A DNA stretch of 45,727 nt from LW23 sp041287705 (GCA_041287705.1 JBGGNE010000451.1:1-45727); one strand, 5' to 3'. Positions 35,470 through 43,579 are shown, counted from the first letter of the stretch. Translations and numbers: made by a program. The notes: generated by a model from the sequence alone, not told the origin.

Positions 35470-35499
35470 GCTGCAAAGTCAGTCGGCAGACTTTGCAGC
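35470..35499 (+). promoter_or_regulatory. Perfect 11-bp stem-loop just before a start codon
   Basis: GCTGCAAAGTC / GACTTTGCAGC with an 8-nt loop. It ends 2 nt before ATG 35502 and is not followed by a T run. It would occupy the ribosome-binding region. Confidence 0.6.
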
Positions 35500-35501
35500 T
35501 T

Positions 35502-36026
35502 ATGAGCCTGACGTTTTTCCCGGTCAACATCTTTATAAGTAAAGCTGTAGCAGGTTATCTCTTTAGCGTAACCGGTGCGGTGCTGCTTGCAGTTTATGTA
35601 TTAAGTCTTCCCGTGGTGGCATGGTTCTGTGGTGGTATTGAATTCGAGATAATGGACTATCAAGTCATTTATTCAATACCACCTGCCAAATGTGTAGGTA
35701 ATATTGCCAGGACGCTGTTAAGTGAAAAAATCCTGGGGGCGCCGACTCAAAGGCGTCCTCAAAATCCGAACTCGTTTCCCTTTGAAGGTAGGACTGAGGG
35801 AAATGCGAGCGCTACAGCCTTTTTGGCTACTTACCCACATCCTCTTTTTGCTGGAAGGGATTATACGCGCGCAGTCTATAAAAGTACCTCTGCGGAGCGC
35901 TTCTACAGACCTCTAGTCTTTATCTGTCATCGAGTCCCTGGAGCTGGCACTCTAATAAACAGTATTTACAAAAAGATCTACGGAGTCTCTATCCATATAA
36001 AGGTGAATATTGTCTATTCATTTTAA
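35502..36026 (+). CDS. Small membrane protein, paralog A of a pair
   Basis: Unrecognised, 174 residues from ATG 35502. One or two membrane helices near residues 12-45 (VAGYLFSVTGAVLLAVYVLSLPV then VAWFCGG), then a loop and a C-terminal segment YRPLVFICHRVPGAGTLINS that looks amphipathic. The gene is AT-rich. It is paralogous to the next gene: VLSLPVVAWFCGG versus VSSLPLASWLCNG and FYRPLVFICHRVPG versus LYTPIVWVVHNAPG. It is next to a site-2-protease fusion on the opposite strand. No function can be assigned. Confidence 0.65.
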   Translation: MSLTFFPVNIFISKAVAGYLFSVTGAVLLAVYVLSLPVVAWFCGGIEFEIMDYQVIYSIPPAKCVGNIARTLLSEKILGAPTQRRPQNPNSFPFEGRTEGNASATAFLATYPHPLFAGRDYTRAVYKSTSAERFYRPLVFICHRVPGAGTLINSIYKKIYGVSIHIKVNIVYSF

Positions 36027-36028
36027 GC

Positions 36029-36424
36029 ATGAAAATAAAAACCCATAAGCCATCCCCTGCACGGAACTATGCTATTGCGTGCAGCCTTATTCTGGTGCTC
36101 TATGTGTCGAGCCTGCCCCTCGCCTCGTGGCTTTGCAATGGATTGTATTTTGGGAATGTCGGCAGGTATGACTGGAATCAGGGAAAAACCGTTAGCACGA
36201 TGACTTACTGTGTGGCAACAACACTTCGTGTTTCAAGTTCTTCGACAGTAATACCAACCTTCCCTCGCACATTCCATGCTCCAAAACTTGAGCCTTTCCG
36301 CCATCTGTACACTCCCATTGTCTGGGTTGTCCATAATGCACCTGGTGGATGGTGTCTAAACTCATTTTACAGCTCTTTATGTGGCGTGCAAATAGTAGAT
36401 GCACGGGATCGATATATATATTGA
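36029..36424 (+). CDS. Small membrane protein, paralog B of a pair
   Basis: 131 residues, starts 2 nt after the stop of paralog A, so the two should be co-translated. It has a membrane helix (YAIACSLILVLYVSSLPLA), the shared motif SWLCNG and a C-terminal YTPIVWVVHNAPGGWCLNSF. It is AT-rich like its sister. It ends 14 nt before the convergent Nudix-protease gene. Role unknown; a partner or substrate of that protease is one possibility. Confidence 0.65.
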   Translation: MKIKTHKPSPARNYAIACSLILVLYVSSLPLASWLCNGLYFGNVGRYDWNQGKTVSTMTYCVATTLRVSSSSTVIPTFPRTFHAPKLEPFRHLYTPIVWVVHNAPGGWCLNSFYSSLCGVQIVDARDRYIY

Positions 36425-36438
36425 TCCCGTCGCGATCC

Positions 36439-37944
36439 TCAAAGAGAACTATCTTGAGATATATCCTCAGTCTTCTCTGCAGGAAGAAGGCGCCACAGTC
36501 CTACGATGCTAAGCTTAGCGCCTGCAACCATAAAAGCAGTAAGTCCAAAAAAGAGAACGGCCATCATGATTCGTGATTTCTTTGGGATAGCAGAGTAGAT
36601 TTTCGCCTGTTCTTCGAGAGTTGAGCTACTGGTAATAATGCGGTTAAAGCCAAGATAAAGAATCAGAGAGATGGTAACGTAAAGCATGAAGTTTTGGCCT
36701 TCGATCACCATCTGACCCATAGCCAGAAGCAGTAAACCCATTATCCAGAAGGAGGACTCAACAGCAGCGCACATGCGATTCCCGTCCATATAGGGAACAG
36801 GTACGAGAATGAGGAGATTAAGTATAAAGCCTGTAAGTCCCAGTGTGAGGAGCAATGAGCTGCCTAATGCAAAGCCAGCTAAAGTGCAAAGAGTTGCGCC
36901 TATCGCACCCGCTATAGGCCCCCCGCAGGCCAGAACGCCTTCGGTCCACAGATCGCGGCGTTCCTCATAAATTCTGGATATTGTGCTGAAGAGAGGAAAG
37001 AACATGACAGATGAAACAGGAGTTTTCATGTACAAAGCCGCAGCCACATGACCCAACTCATGAAGAAACAACAGAGCCACAAAGCCGCCTATGAAGGGAG
37101 CTCCATACAGTTTCATATCCAGCATCAGCACGATCAACAGTACAACGCAGAGAAAGATGTACTTGATGAGAAGCAGGATACCTCCAATAATCGTTCCCAC
37201 GGAAGGTCGTTCCAGCTTCTCCTTGGTGTTCTGGTGCATGAAGGGAGATCCCTCCATCTGCATGCCGGCAAGGGCGTCCGCCGGTATCGCAAAACCTTCT
37301 TTGGACACAGGTCCGCCAGCGACTGCTCCGCTCAATCCTGCTGTGCCTCTGGCGGCTGGCGTTTCTTTCCTGTTTTGCTCCGGCGCGGGCAGGATCTCCG
37401 TGGGCGTGTTCAGTTGCCAGTAGATGGCTTCACGCGCCCGCCAGGCTACGGTGAGTGATTCGGCGGCGTCTCCGGGCGTCTGCTCCATCATGGCGTCCAC
37501 GTCTTCAAAGCGCACGAAGTGAAGATCAGACCGTTCCGGATCGGTGGGCTCCGGTGGGCCGCTAATGGGGCCGCACGTGTAGAACTGGATAAAGCGCATG
37601 CTGTTTTCCAGACTGGCATTTTGCTTCATGAAGAAGCGCAGCGGCGCGGTCTCCCAGGGGATGCCATACTGCGCCTGCAGAGTGCGCAGCGCCGCCCGGT
37701 GGTAATCCTCTCCAGCGGCCACATGGCCTTCGCAGGGAACATCCCAGCCGTAGGGTGATACCTCAGATGTCTCGCTGCGGCGCAGCATCAGAATTTCCCC
37801 GGCGTCGTTGTAAATGAAAACAAAGAACCAGCGGTGCCGTTGAAATGTCGCCTGAATGGACCCGAGCGATCCGACTCCAAGCGCCTGATCGTGCTGATCA
37901 ACGTAGTCGATCATTTCCGTGGATGCAGGAAGAGTCTCGCTCAT
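36439..37944 (-). CDS. Degenerate Nudix domain fused to a site-2 protease (M50)
   Basis: An unusual fusion of 501 residues. Residues 1-180 resemble an IPP-isomerase-like Nudix domain (DYVDQHDQALG..., YGWDVPCEGHVAAGED). The Nudix box at 73-95 lacks the metal-binding glutamates: REUxEE is replaced by R87-T-L-Q-A-Q, so it should bind rather than hydrolyse a ligand. The C-terminal part (about 250-480) is a membrane metalloprotease with zinc motif HELGH (295-299) and a second ligand site in PYMDG (Asp387), as in S2P/SpoIVFB enzymes that cut membrane proteins. The Nudix part is GC-richer than the protease part. ATG 37944 was chosen over a GTG at 37959. Confidence 0.85.
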   Translation of the reverse strand: MSETLPASTEMIDYVDQHDQALGVGSLGSIQATFQRHRWFFVFIYNDAGEILMLRRSETSEVSPYGWDVPCEGHVAAGEDYHRAALRTLQAQYGIPWETAPLRFFMKQNASLENSMRFIQFYTCGPISGPPEPTDPERSDLHFVRFEDVDAMMEQTPGDAAESLTVAWRAREAIYWQLNTPTEILPAPEQNRKETPAARGTAGLSGAVAGGPVSKEGFAIPADALAGMQMEGSPFMHQNTKEKLERPSVGTIIGGILLLIKYIFLCVVLLIVLMLDMKLYGAPFIGGFVALLFLHELGHVAAALYMKTPVSSVMFFPLFSTISRIYEERRDLWTEGVLACGGPIAGAIGATLCTLAGFALGSSLLLTLGLTGFILNLLILVPVPYMDGNRMCAAVESSFWIMGLLLLAMGQMVIEGQNFMLYVTISLILYLGFNRIITSSSTLEEQAKIYSAIPKKSRIMMAVLFFGLTAFMVAGAKLSIVGLWRLLPAEKTEDISQDSSL

Positions 37945-37955
37945 AATAGGAGCGA

Positions 37956-37985
37956 ACACTACACTGAATCACAAGAATGAGTCAA
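37956..37985 (-). promoter_or_regulatory. Promoter of the Nudix-protease fusion gene
   Basis: On the minus strand: TTGACT (37985-37980), 18-nt spacer, TAGTGT (37961-37956). The implied transcript begins only about 5-10 nt before ATG 37944. Confidence 0.45.
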
Positions 37986-38185
37986 TCGCTATGCATTAAC
38001 GAAACAACTCAACTAACATCATCAACACCTCTGCATACTTATGATAGTAAAGGTATACCACTGTTACAATACCACCGAACCGACGGATTTATGATTTCCG
38101 ATAGATGGGCGCAACCTTCCGATTTGCCAAATCCTCGCTGCGCTCTGGCCTTACCGCATTTCCTCGCCTATTGTAGGGGATACTT

Positions 38186-38875
38186 ATGCTGCGCGAGTTT
38201 CTGCACAATATCCTGACACGGGAGCTGTACCTGTACCTGTGGACGTGCTGGCTGGTTCTGATCATGCCGGTGGTGCCGGAATTTATGCGCAGCCTGGCAC
38301 AGATGCCTTATCAGGACAGCAGCGGCAACTTCATCATGGTCTCGGTGTTTTGTTTTTGCGGACCTTTTATCGTGCCGCTGTACACGGTGCACTTGATCGG
38401 CAGCTGGATCCTTAGTCCCAGCGCGGCCATGACGGAGCAAGTGGCGCTGTGGATCCTGAAGATTCTGGCGGGATTCGCCATCTCCTGGGCGGCCACCTAC
38501 ATATGGGACCACATGTACAAGTTTCGCCATTCACCTGCCGGGGAGATGACCTGGCGCTGGCTGGTGGTGTACTGTTTCGCGGCGTGGCTGCTGTATCTGC
38601 TGACCCTGACCGGACTGATGCCTTTAGCGCCAGTGCATCTGCCACTGTACGTTATTTCACTGCTGTGCGCCTGCTTTATCACGATGGTGCCGGGCCCGAT
38701 GGGCGTTGCTGCCCTGGCCGGCATGAAGATGCACCCGTTACTGGCGCTGTTAATTCTGGCCCTGAAATTCGCGCTTAGTTATGCGGCCTGCTGGCTGTTG
38801 CTGAGTCTGTGGGAATGGCAACGCGCCATTCCCGGCACGGCAACCTCAGATATCAATGAAGACAAGGCAGCGTAG
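38186..38875 (+). CDS. Polytopic membrane protein of unknown family
   Basis: 229 residues with about six hydrophobic segments: YLYLWTCWLVLIMPVVPEFM, FIMVSVFCFCGPFIVPLYTV, ILKILAGFAISWAATYIW, WLVVYCFAAWLLYLLTLTGL, LPLYVISLLCACFITMVPG and ALLILALKFALSYAACWLLL. No transporter motif is recognised. The start ATG 38186 is preceded by AGGGGAT, a Shine-Dalgarno-like sequence. It is divergent from the Nudix-protease gene and convergent with the WPDIFF repeat protein. Confidence 0.78.
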   Translation: MLREFLHNILTRELYLYLWTCWLVLIMPVVPEFMRSLAQMPYQDSSGNFIMVSVFCFCGPFIVPLYTVHLIGSWILSPSAAMTEQVALWILKILAGFAISWAATYIWDHMYKFRHSPAGEMTWRWLVVYCFAAWLLYLLTLTGLMPLAPVHLPLYVISLLCACFITMVPGPMGVAALAGMKMHPLLALLILALKFALSYAACWLLLSLWEWQRAIPGTATSDINEDKAA

Positions 38876-38907
38876 CATTGATTGAGCAATCAGCGTCGGG
38901 GAATGGT

Positions 38908-40569
38908 CTAACCAGCGGTAAGCGCAGCTTGCTCGGCTTTGGTGTTGAGCTTTTGCAGGCCGTCGAAGCGGATGGTGATGGTACCCAGCGCGGCGCTGCG
39001 GATGACGAGTTGCTCCTTGGTTTCCGACAGGAGCTCACCAACGATGCGGTCGCCGTTGCGGGTAATAGCCTCCACGATCTTTCGAGGGGCGGCGCGGCGG
39101 GGGATGGTAAGCATACCCAGAGCGTCGTTGAGCAGGTAGATGTGCTCTTTGGTTTCCGCAATAATCTCGCCGGATACGCGGTCGCCGTTAATGAGAATGA
39201 CTTCCATCGGGCGCCTGGCGATCATGTCGCGAGGGATGGTAACGACACCCAGCAAAGCGCTCTGGAGATAAATCCAGTCGTCCTTCTCATGCAGCACTTT
39301 GCCGCTGATGCGTTCGCCGTTGGTCAGCAGGAACTCCTTGGGTGAGTCCGGCGAGACATCCGCCAGCGTGGACGCAGCAGTCGTGATGAGCGGTCCGGCA
39401 ACTGGCGCCGAGGAGACAGCGGGGCTGGGGGCGGGCCCCACGGAAACGGTGGTAGAACGCGATACGGCCACGGAATCCGTAACAACGCCGCTTGTGCCGG
39501 AGACCGACTTGACAGGCGTCACGATCTCCTGACTCTGGCTGATAACGACGCCGGGAATAACAGCTTCCGATTCGAGCAGCGGATGACTGTCCTGCTCTTC
39601 CTCGGGTACACCGGGGATGACATCTTCTTCCGCCAGACCGGGGATAACGTCGTCGTCCTCCGGCAAACCAGGGATAACGGTGCTGCCGCCTTCTTCCTCG
39701 GGCACACCGGGGATGACCGCGCTGGATTCAGCCGTGGAGCCCAGGACGGAAGAGCGCATGGGCTGAAACGCGGGCTCGTCCTCCATGCGGGCGGGCAGCG
39801 TAATCTTGGGCACCTCGGGCCTGCCGAGCCCCATGAGGGTGGCGGCCGGGCTGATGGGAGGCGCAACAGGTGTCGGCAGCTTAAGCGGCTGAGAGGGAGA
39901 TGCATCCGTAGCGCCGGAAAAGAGCATTCCGGGCTCGCTTACCATGACTTCCTTCGGCGCATCCAGGGCCGTGGGCAGTGCGGTCGGCACCGACATAGGT
40001 GCATTCGGCACGGCGTGGCTGGTTAATCCGGAAGAAGCTCCAGCAACAGGAGCGGGCGCACCAGGCAGAGAAGAAGCCGGAGCAGGTGGGATTTCGGCTG
40101 GCTTCAGCGGAATCTGCGTGGGCAGAAGCACATTGCTGTGCGCGTCGGCATTCGGGAAAGTCTCGGGAGGCTGCGCGGGTGTGGCAGGCGCGGCGGTCGC
40201 CCCAATGCGCTGCAACAGCGGCGTGGGTGAAGGGGCGATGAGCTGCGGCGGGGAAACGCGCTTGCGGGCGTTGCTGTTGGCCGCGGCAACATCCGGCGGT
40301 ATAAAAAAGATATCGGGCCACTTGCCGGCAACAGGTCGTTTGGCCGGCAGGGGGGCAACCGCCTTTGCGGGAGCAGGCGCGTTACCGGCAGGCGGAGGCG
40401 TCAGGGCGCCGGGTGCAAGCTTAAGAGGGGCGCTGAGTCGAGTCTGCGCCGGTTTGGCAGCGGCAGGGGTAGTCGCACGCTGGGGAGCAGGTGCCGCCAG
40501 GATTACGCTACGCCCATTACCGTTTTTGGTGGGGGGAAAGAAGATGTCAGGCCATTTTTGGGACTGCAT
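38908..40569 (-). CDS. Repeat protein: twin KWPDIFF motifs, VIPG repeats and three beta modules
   Basis: Unnamed 553-residue protein. N-terminus: two copies of KWPDIFFxPP (residues 5-13 and 83-92) separated by an Ala/Pro linker. Middle: acidic repeats VIPG[VL][PA]E(E/D), at least five copies. C-terminus: three tandem modules of about 44 residues starting at 416, 460 and 504 (TNGERISGKV...LLGVVTIPR; INGDRVSGEI...ALGMLTIPR; RNGDRIVGEL...ALGTITIRF). These resemble the small beta modules found before DUF481 domains. No signal peptide or membrane helix is present, so it is probably cytosolic. It follows the PATAN response regulator gene on the same strand, 138 nt apart. It may be a multivalent scaffold. 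Confidence 0.78.
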   Translation of the reverse strand: MQSQKWPDIFFPPTKNGNGRSVILAAPAPQRATTPAAAKPAQTRLSAPLKLAPGALTPPPAGNAPAPAKAVAPLPAKRPVAGKWPDIFFIPPDVAAANSNARKRVSPPQLIAPSPTPLLQRIGATAAPATPAQPPETFPNADAHSNVLLPTQIPLKPAEIPPAPASSLPGAPAPVAGASSGLTSHAVPNAPMSVPTALPTALDAPKEVMVSEPGMLFSGATDASPSQPLKLPTPVAPPISPAATLMGLGRPEVPKITLPARMEDEPAFQPMRSSVLGSTAESSAVIPGVPEEEGGSTVIPGLPEDDDVIPGLAEEDVIPGVPEEEQDSHPLLESEAVIPGVVISQSQEIVTPVKSVSGTSGVVTDSVAVSRSTTVSVGPAPSPAVSSAPVAGPLITTAASTLADVSPDSPKEFLLTNGERISGKVLHEKDDWIYLQSALLGVVTIPRDMIARRPMEVILINGDRVSGEIIAETKEHIYLLNDALGMLTIPRRAAPRKIVEAITRNGDRIVGELLSETKEQLVIRSAALGTITIRFDGLQKLNTKAEQAALTAG

Positions 40570-40707
40570 AAGGGCGTAGCGTGTGTGTGCGAAGCGGTTG
40601 GGATGCGCAAGTGCGTTGGTGTAAGAAATGAGGACCGGATCTCAGGGCTCAGACCGCTCGACCCCGTGCGGGCGAATTCAGCAGAAATGGTGGTGGAAGT
40701 TCTGAAA

Positions 40708-41688
40708 TCAGCTCACGTTCAGGCGGGCGCCAGGGCCCAGCTTCGCCTGCTTCCAGAAGTCCGCAAACGGATCCACTGGTGGCGGAGGCGCGGCGGGAAC
40801 CGGCGTAACAGGAGGGGGAGGTCCGGGAAACAGCGTTGCCGGGTTCAGATTCAGCGCTGGCACAGGAGACGGGGCGGGTGCCTGCTGATGATACGCGGGC
40901 GCCGGCTGAGCGTGGGATGCAGCGGTAAAGATCGCGTGGGGATCCGGCTGTGGCGGCGGCTGGCTTTGCGCTGCTTCATCCGCCATGCGGGCGGCTTCCA
41001 GCAGCAGCCATTCCCAACTGTTGTCCACAGTTTGCGGCACCGGAAGAGCGTAATCCTCAATGCCAAGCTGGGGATTCTGCAGGCGCAGCGCGGCGTAAAA
41101 CGCTTTCTCGCCCAGCAGCTCGCCATATTCGCAGTGCATCACACGGCCCTTCTGAATGTAAATCTTGGCCATCGGGTTATTGAACGACGACATACTGATG
41201 AGCACGCTGCGTCCGTTCAGGCAGAAAAGCTGCACCAGCTCCTGTGCTGAGAAGTGACCCAGCGCGTTCATCGTGTTGGACGAGGGCGGCGCAGTCTGCA
41301 CCGTGGGCCGCATATCGGCAGGGCGCGTGGCGAAAAAGTGCTCCACCGCGTGCAGCAAATTGGACACCGCGAACGGTTTCTCGATGAAAAACGCCACGCC
41401 CAGCTGGTCCGCCATCTGGCGCAAACCGGGGGAGCGATACGCCGTCATCATCATCAGCCCGGTGCCGGGGGAGCGCTCCCGCACCTGCTTCACCAGATCG
41501 AAGCCGTTTTCCGTGCCGATTCTCACATCGGTAATCAGGAGGTCGATACCCCGCTGCTCCACAATGCTGACGGCCTGCGCGATATTCGAGGCGGTAAGAA
41601 TGGTGGCCAGCTTGTTCTTCAGGAACTCCCGTTCCAGGATGCGAAGAATGTCGTGCTGGTCATCAATAATGAGAATCTGGTGCGGCAT
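40708..41688 (-). CDS. Response regulator with PATAN (DUF4388) domain and proline-rich tail
   Basis: Two-component output protein. The receiver domain (1-120) has the acidic pocket DDQHD, phospho-acceptor Asp54 in LLITDVRIG, Thr82 and Lys104 in IEKPF. A PATAN/DUF4388 domain follows (about 140-235: GHFSAQELVQLFCLNG..., MAKIYIQKGRVMHCEYGELL). In cyanobacteria and myxobacteria PATAN response regulators work on type IV pili or gliding motility. The last 90 residues are Pro/Ala-rich and end in PPPVDPFADFWKQAKLGPG. ATG 41688 is preceded by AGGAAA. No sensor kinase gene is in the window. A motility role is inference. Confidence 0.92.
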   Translation of the reverse strand: MPHQILIIDDQHDILRILEREFLKNKLATILTASNIAQAVSIVEQRGIDLLITDVRIGTENGFDLVKQVRERSPGTGLMMMTAYRSPGLRQMADQLGVAFFIEKPFAVSNLLHAVEHFFATRPADMRPTVQTAPPSSNTMNALGHFSAQELVQLFCLNGRSVLISMSSFNNPMAKIYIQKGRVMHCEYGELLGEKAFYAALRLQNPQLGIEDYALPVPQTVDNSWEWLLLEAARMADEAAQSQPPPQPDPHAIFTAASHAQPAPAYHQQAPAPSPVPALNLNPATLFPGPPPPVTPVPAAPPPPVDPFADFWKQAKLGPGARLNVS

Positions 41689-42463
41689 ACGGGTTTCCTG
41701 ATAGCATGATTCATGCCCACCGCTACCAGTACCGCGCGACCAGCGCGTAGCCGAGCGCATTTTTAGCGGCAGGAGCACAAGGGTTTGTACGGCTACACTA
41801 CACCACCCTGAAACACTTTGCCGCTCATTATTTCAGAAGATAAAGCAGAACCCCGCATTCGTCTGTCTCCCCGGCCCATAACTCTGCTTCCAATCCTTAG
41901 AGAATCCCGTCCATGTAACTCACTGATTTATTATTAGCAGGCAGTCTCTAAATTAATCTACAACAAAAATAGTATAGCCATTAAATCACAGGAGAATTAC
42001 AGAAGCACAGCCTCTATTTGTATCCGGCAATAATGACACCCCACAATCTCTCTGGAGAAAAAGCCCGCAATAACTGCCTGCGGCACGAGTGGCACACCAC
42101 ATGCTGGACGATATGAGCCGGCTCAACAGGCTCGCCGCAGTCTTGTCTATCAAGCCAAATTGCACTAATTTGCTTATGGCCATTTTTCGACGGCAAATCT
42201 GGCAAAGGTTTTGCTCACGTTGATCAGTACGCGCCAGACGGGCTCCCCCTTCCCTGACCGACAGCCTGCCTGCGCCACGCAAACCGCCTTCCCCTCTCCC
42301 CTGCCCTTCCCTTCCCACCACATGTACCCCGGGACACTGAACCATACGCCGCCTGCCCTTTTATCTGCGGTTCGCGCCAGGGCGGTGACCATGATCCCCG
42401 CCCGATTCAGTGTGGTATTCCTTGTAATTTAAAGCAGATTGTTGAAGATTAATAGACGCCGCC
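41689..42463. other. Gene-poor intergenic region with a PATAN pseudogene fragment
   Basis: 775 nt. AT-rich in 41840-42010, then GC-richer with a C/T-rich patch at 42245-42320. It holds a clear fragment of a DUF4388 gene at 42178-42243 (see that entry). A minus-strand frame of 63 codons (42014-42205) ends with ...HVVCHSCRRQLL... but overlaps the fragment and has no further support. Apart from the fragment I see nothing convincing. Confidence 0.5.
42178..42243 (+). pseudogene. Fragment of a PATAN (DUF4388) gene
   Basis: Translated on the plus strand this stretch reads GHFSTANLAKVL... and ends LISTRQTG. It matches the N-terminus of the stand-alone PATAN protein 280 nt downstream (GNFSTINLAEVL...LISTRQTG) at 17 of 22 residues, and also at the DNA level. 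Right after the fragment one base is missing relative to the intact gene and a stop follows within a few codons. It is the remnant of a tandem duplication. Confidence 0.7.
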
Positions 42464-43123
42464 ATGCCCGACTTTAGTGGTAACTTTTCAACGATCAACC
42501 TTGCCGAGGTTCTGCGCATGCTCATCAGCACGCGTCAGACCGGGCTACTCCGCATCTCCCACCGGGGTGAGGAGGGGTTGCTCGCGCTCGAACGCGGTGT
42601 TGTTGTCAACGCCGCCACCTCTACCCAGCAGGGCCTTCCCGCCCTCTATCAGTTCATCGTATGGCGTGATGCCAACTTCGCCTTCGACGAACAGGCCATT
42701 CCTCCCAACGCCGCCCGCGACCTCGCCGCCTACCCCGCTAACGTCCTAATCGACGGCATCGCGCGGAAAATTGATGAACTGGCCGCCCTTCAACAGGCCG
42801 TGCCCACCCTGGACTCCGTGCTCTACTACCTCGGCGGCGAAGCTCTCGGCGAAGTGGAGGCCTCCCCGTCGGAGCTCGGCCTCCTCATTCTGGCCAATGG
42901 CGTCAATACCGTTGAGCAGATCGCCAAGCGCGCTAATCTTAACCCGCTGGAAGTCGCCAAAAGTCTGGCCAAATTCCGTCTCGCCGGCGTTCTGGAACTC
43001 GTCTCCGTCCGCGCCGCCTCCGCCCCCCTGGAGCCCCCGCCTGCACCCGAACCGCCCCCGGTAGCTCCCGAGCCTCCGCCGGAAGCTGCTCCCCGTTACT
43101 GGCGCGGCAAACGCATCTCCTGA
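42464..43123 (+). CDS. Stand-alone PATAN (DUF4388) protein with proline-rich tail
   Basis: 219 residues. PATAN domain: MPDFSGNFSTINLAEVLRML, ISTRQTGLLRISHRGEEG, LLALERGVVVNAATSTQQGL, then a helical part with IARKIDELAALQ and a winged-helix-like stretch (GVNTVEQIAKRANLNPLEVA). The C-terminal 35 residues are almost only Pro, Glu and Ala, ending RYWRGKRIS. The RR-PATAN gene and a PATAN fragment lie upstream. Such proteins act as signalling partners of response regulators. A good terminator follows. Start ATG 42464 has no Shine-Dalgarno. Confidence 0.88.
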   Translation: MPDFSGNFSTINLAEVLRMLISTRQTGLLRISHRGEEGLLALERGVVVNAATSTQQGLPALYQFIVWRDANFAFDEQAIPPNAARDLAAYPANVLIDGIARKIDELAALQQAVPTLDSVLYYLGGEALGEVEASPSELGLLILANGVNTVEQIAKRANLNPLEVAKSLAKFRLAGVLELVSVRAASAPLEPPPAPEPPPVAPEPPPEAAPRYWRGKRIS

Positions 43124-43173
43124 TTTTCGCATCCATCCGCACGCAACCGTTTTCGCAGTGCGGATTCAGTCGA

Positions 43174-43209
43174 AAGGCTGCTGGCTACCCTCAGCAGCCT
43201 TCTTTTTTT
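43174..43209 (+). terminator. Rho-independent terminator after the PATAN gene
   Basis: AAGGCTGCTG (43174-43183) / CAGCAGCCTT (43192-43201), 8-nt loop, then seven T at 43203-43209. Confidence 0.92.
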
Positions 43210-43308
43210 GTACTGCCTGAGCAATTTCCCACTTAACGCGATAAAAAGTATAGTAACACTGGAAGTTTAGTCGATTAGCAGAAATAGTTAACGCCCAGAT
43301 TCATCTAA

Positions 43309-43472
43309 GACCATTCGCAGACGTTAATTGGTACAAAGACTGGGATCGATTTGGGGATGAGAGCAAGGCGCGATTGAGGGAGTGCATGAGAATAATGCAT
43401 GACCGAAAGCGCAACGCTGCTATCGCCCAAAAGCGACCCAGTCTTTGTACCAATTAACGTCTGCGATTGGTC
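43309..43472. mobile_element. MITE-like element with 36-bp terminal inverted repeats
   Basis: Arms 43309-43344 and 43437-43472 are inverted copies with one mismatch in 36. The outermost bases are GACCATTCGC and GCGATTGGTC. The 92-bp interior has partial self-complementarity and no gene. Both sides are flanked by TAA (43306-43308 and 43473-43475), as expected for a target duplication of 2-3 bp. The element is AT-richer than its surroundings. It encodes no transposase, so it would be non-autonomous. Confidence 0.7.
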
Positions 43473-43579
43473 TAATAATAATGCCCAGGGTAAAAATTTC
43501 CTATTGCATAGAAGAGGCATCAGACTGGCCTTAGAAGCGTATTTGCATCGTCTCCAAGTCATGTCATTTTCACGGTGTC

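Noticed and set aside
37977..38216. Plus-strand frame of 79 codons before the polytopic membrane protein
   Set aside because: Mixed composition, no domain, overlaps the start of the next gene and covers the minus-strand promoter of the Nudix-protease gene.
42014..42205. Minus-strand frame of 63 codons with CHSC
   Set aside because: Only one CxxC, no partner cysteines, and it overlaps the PATAN fragment on the other strand.
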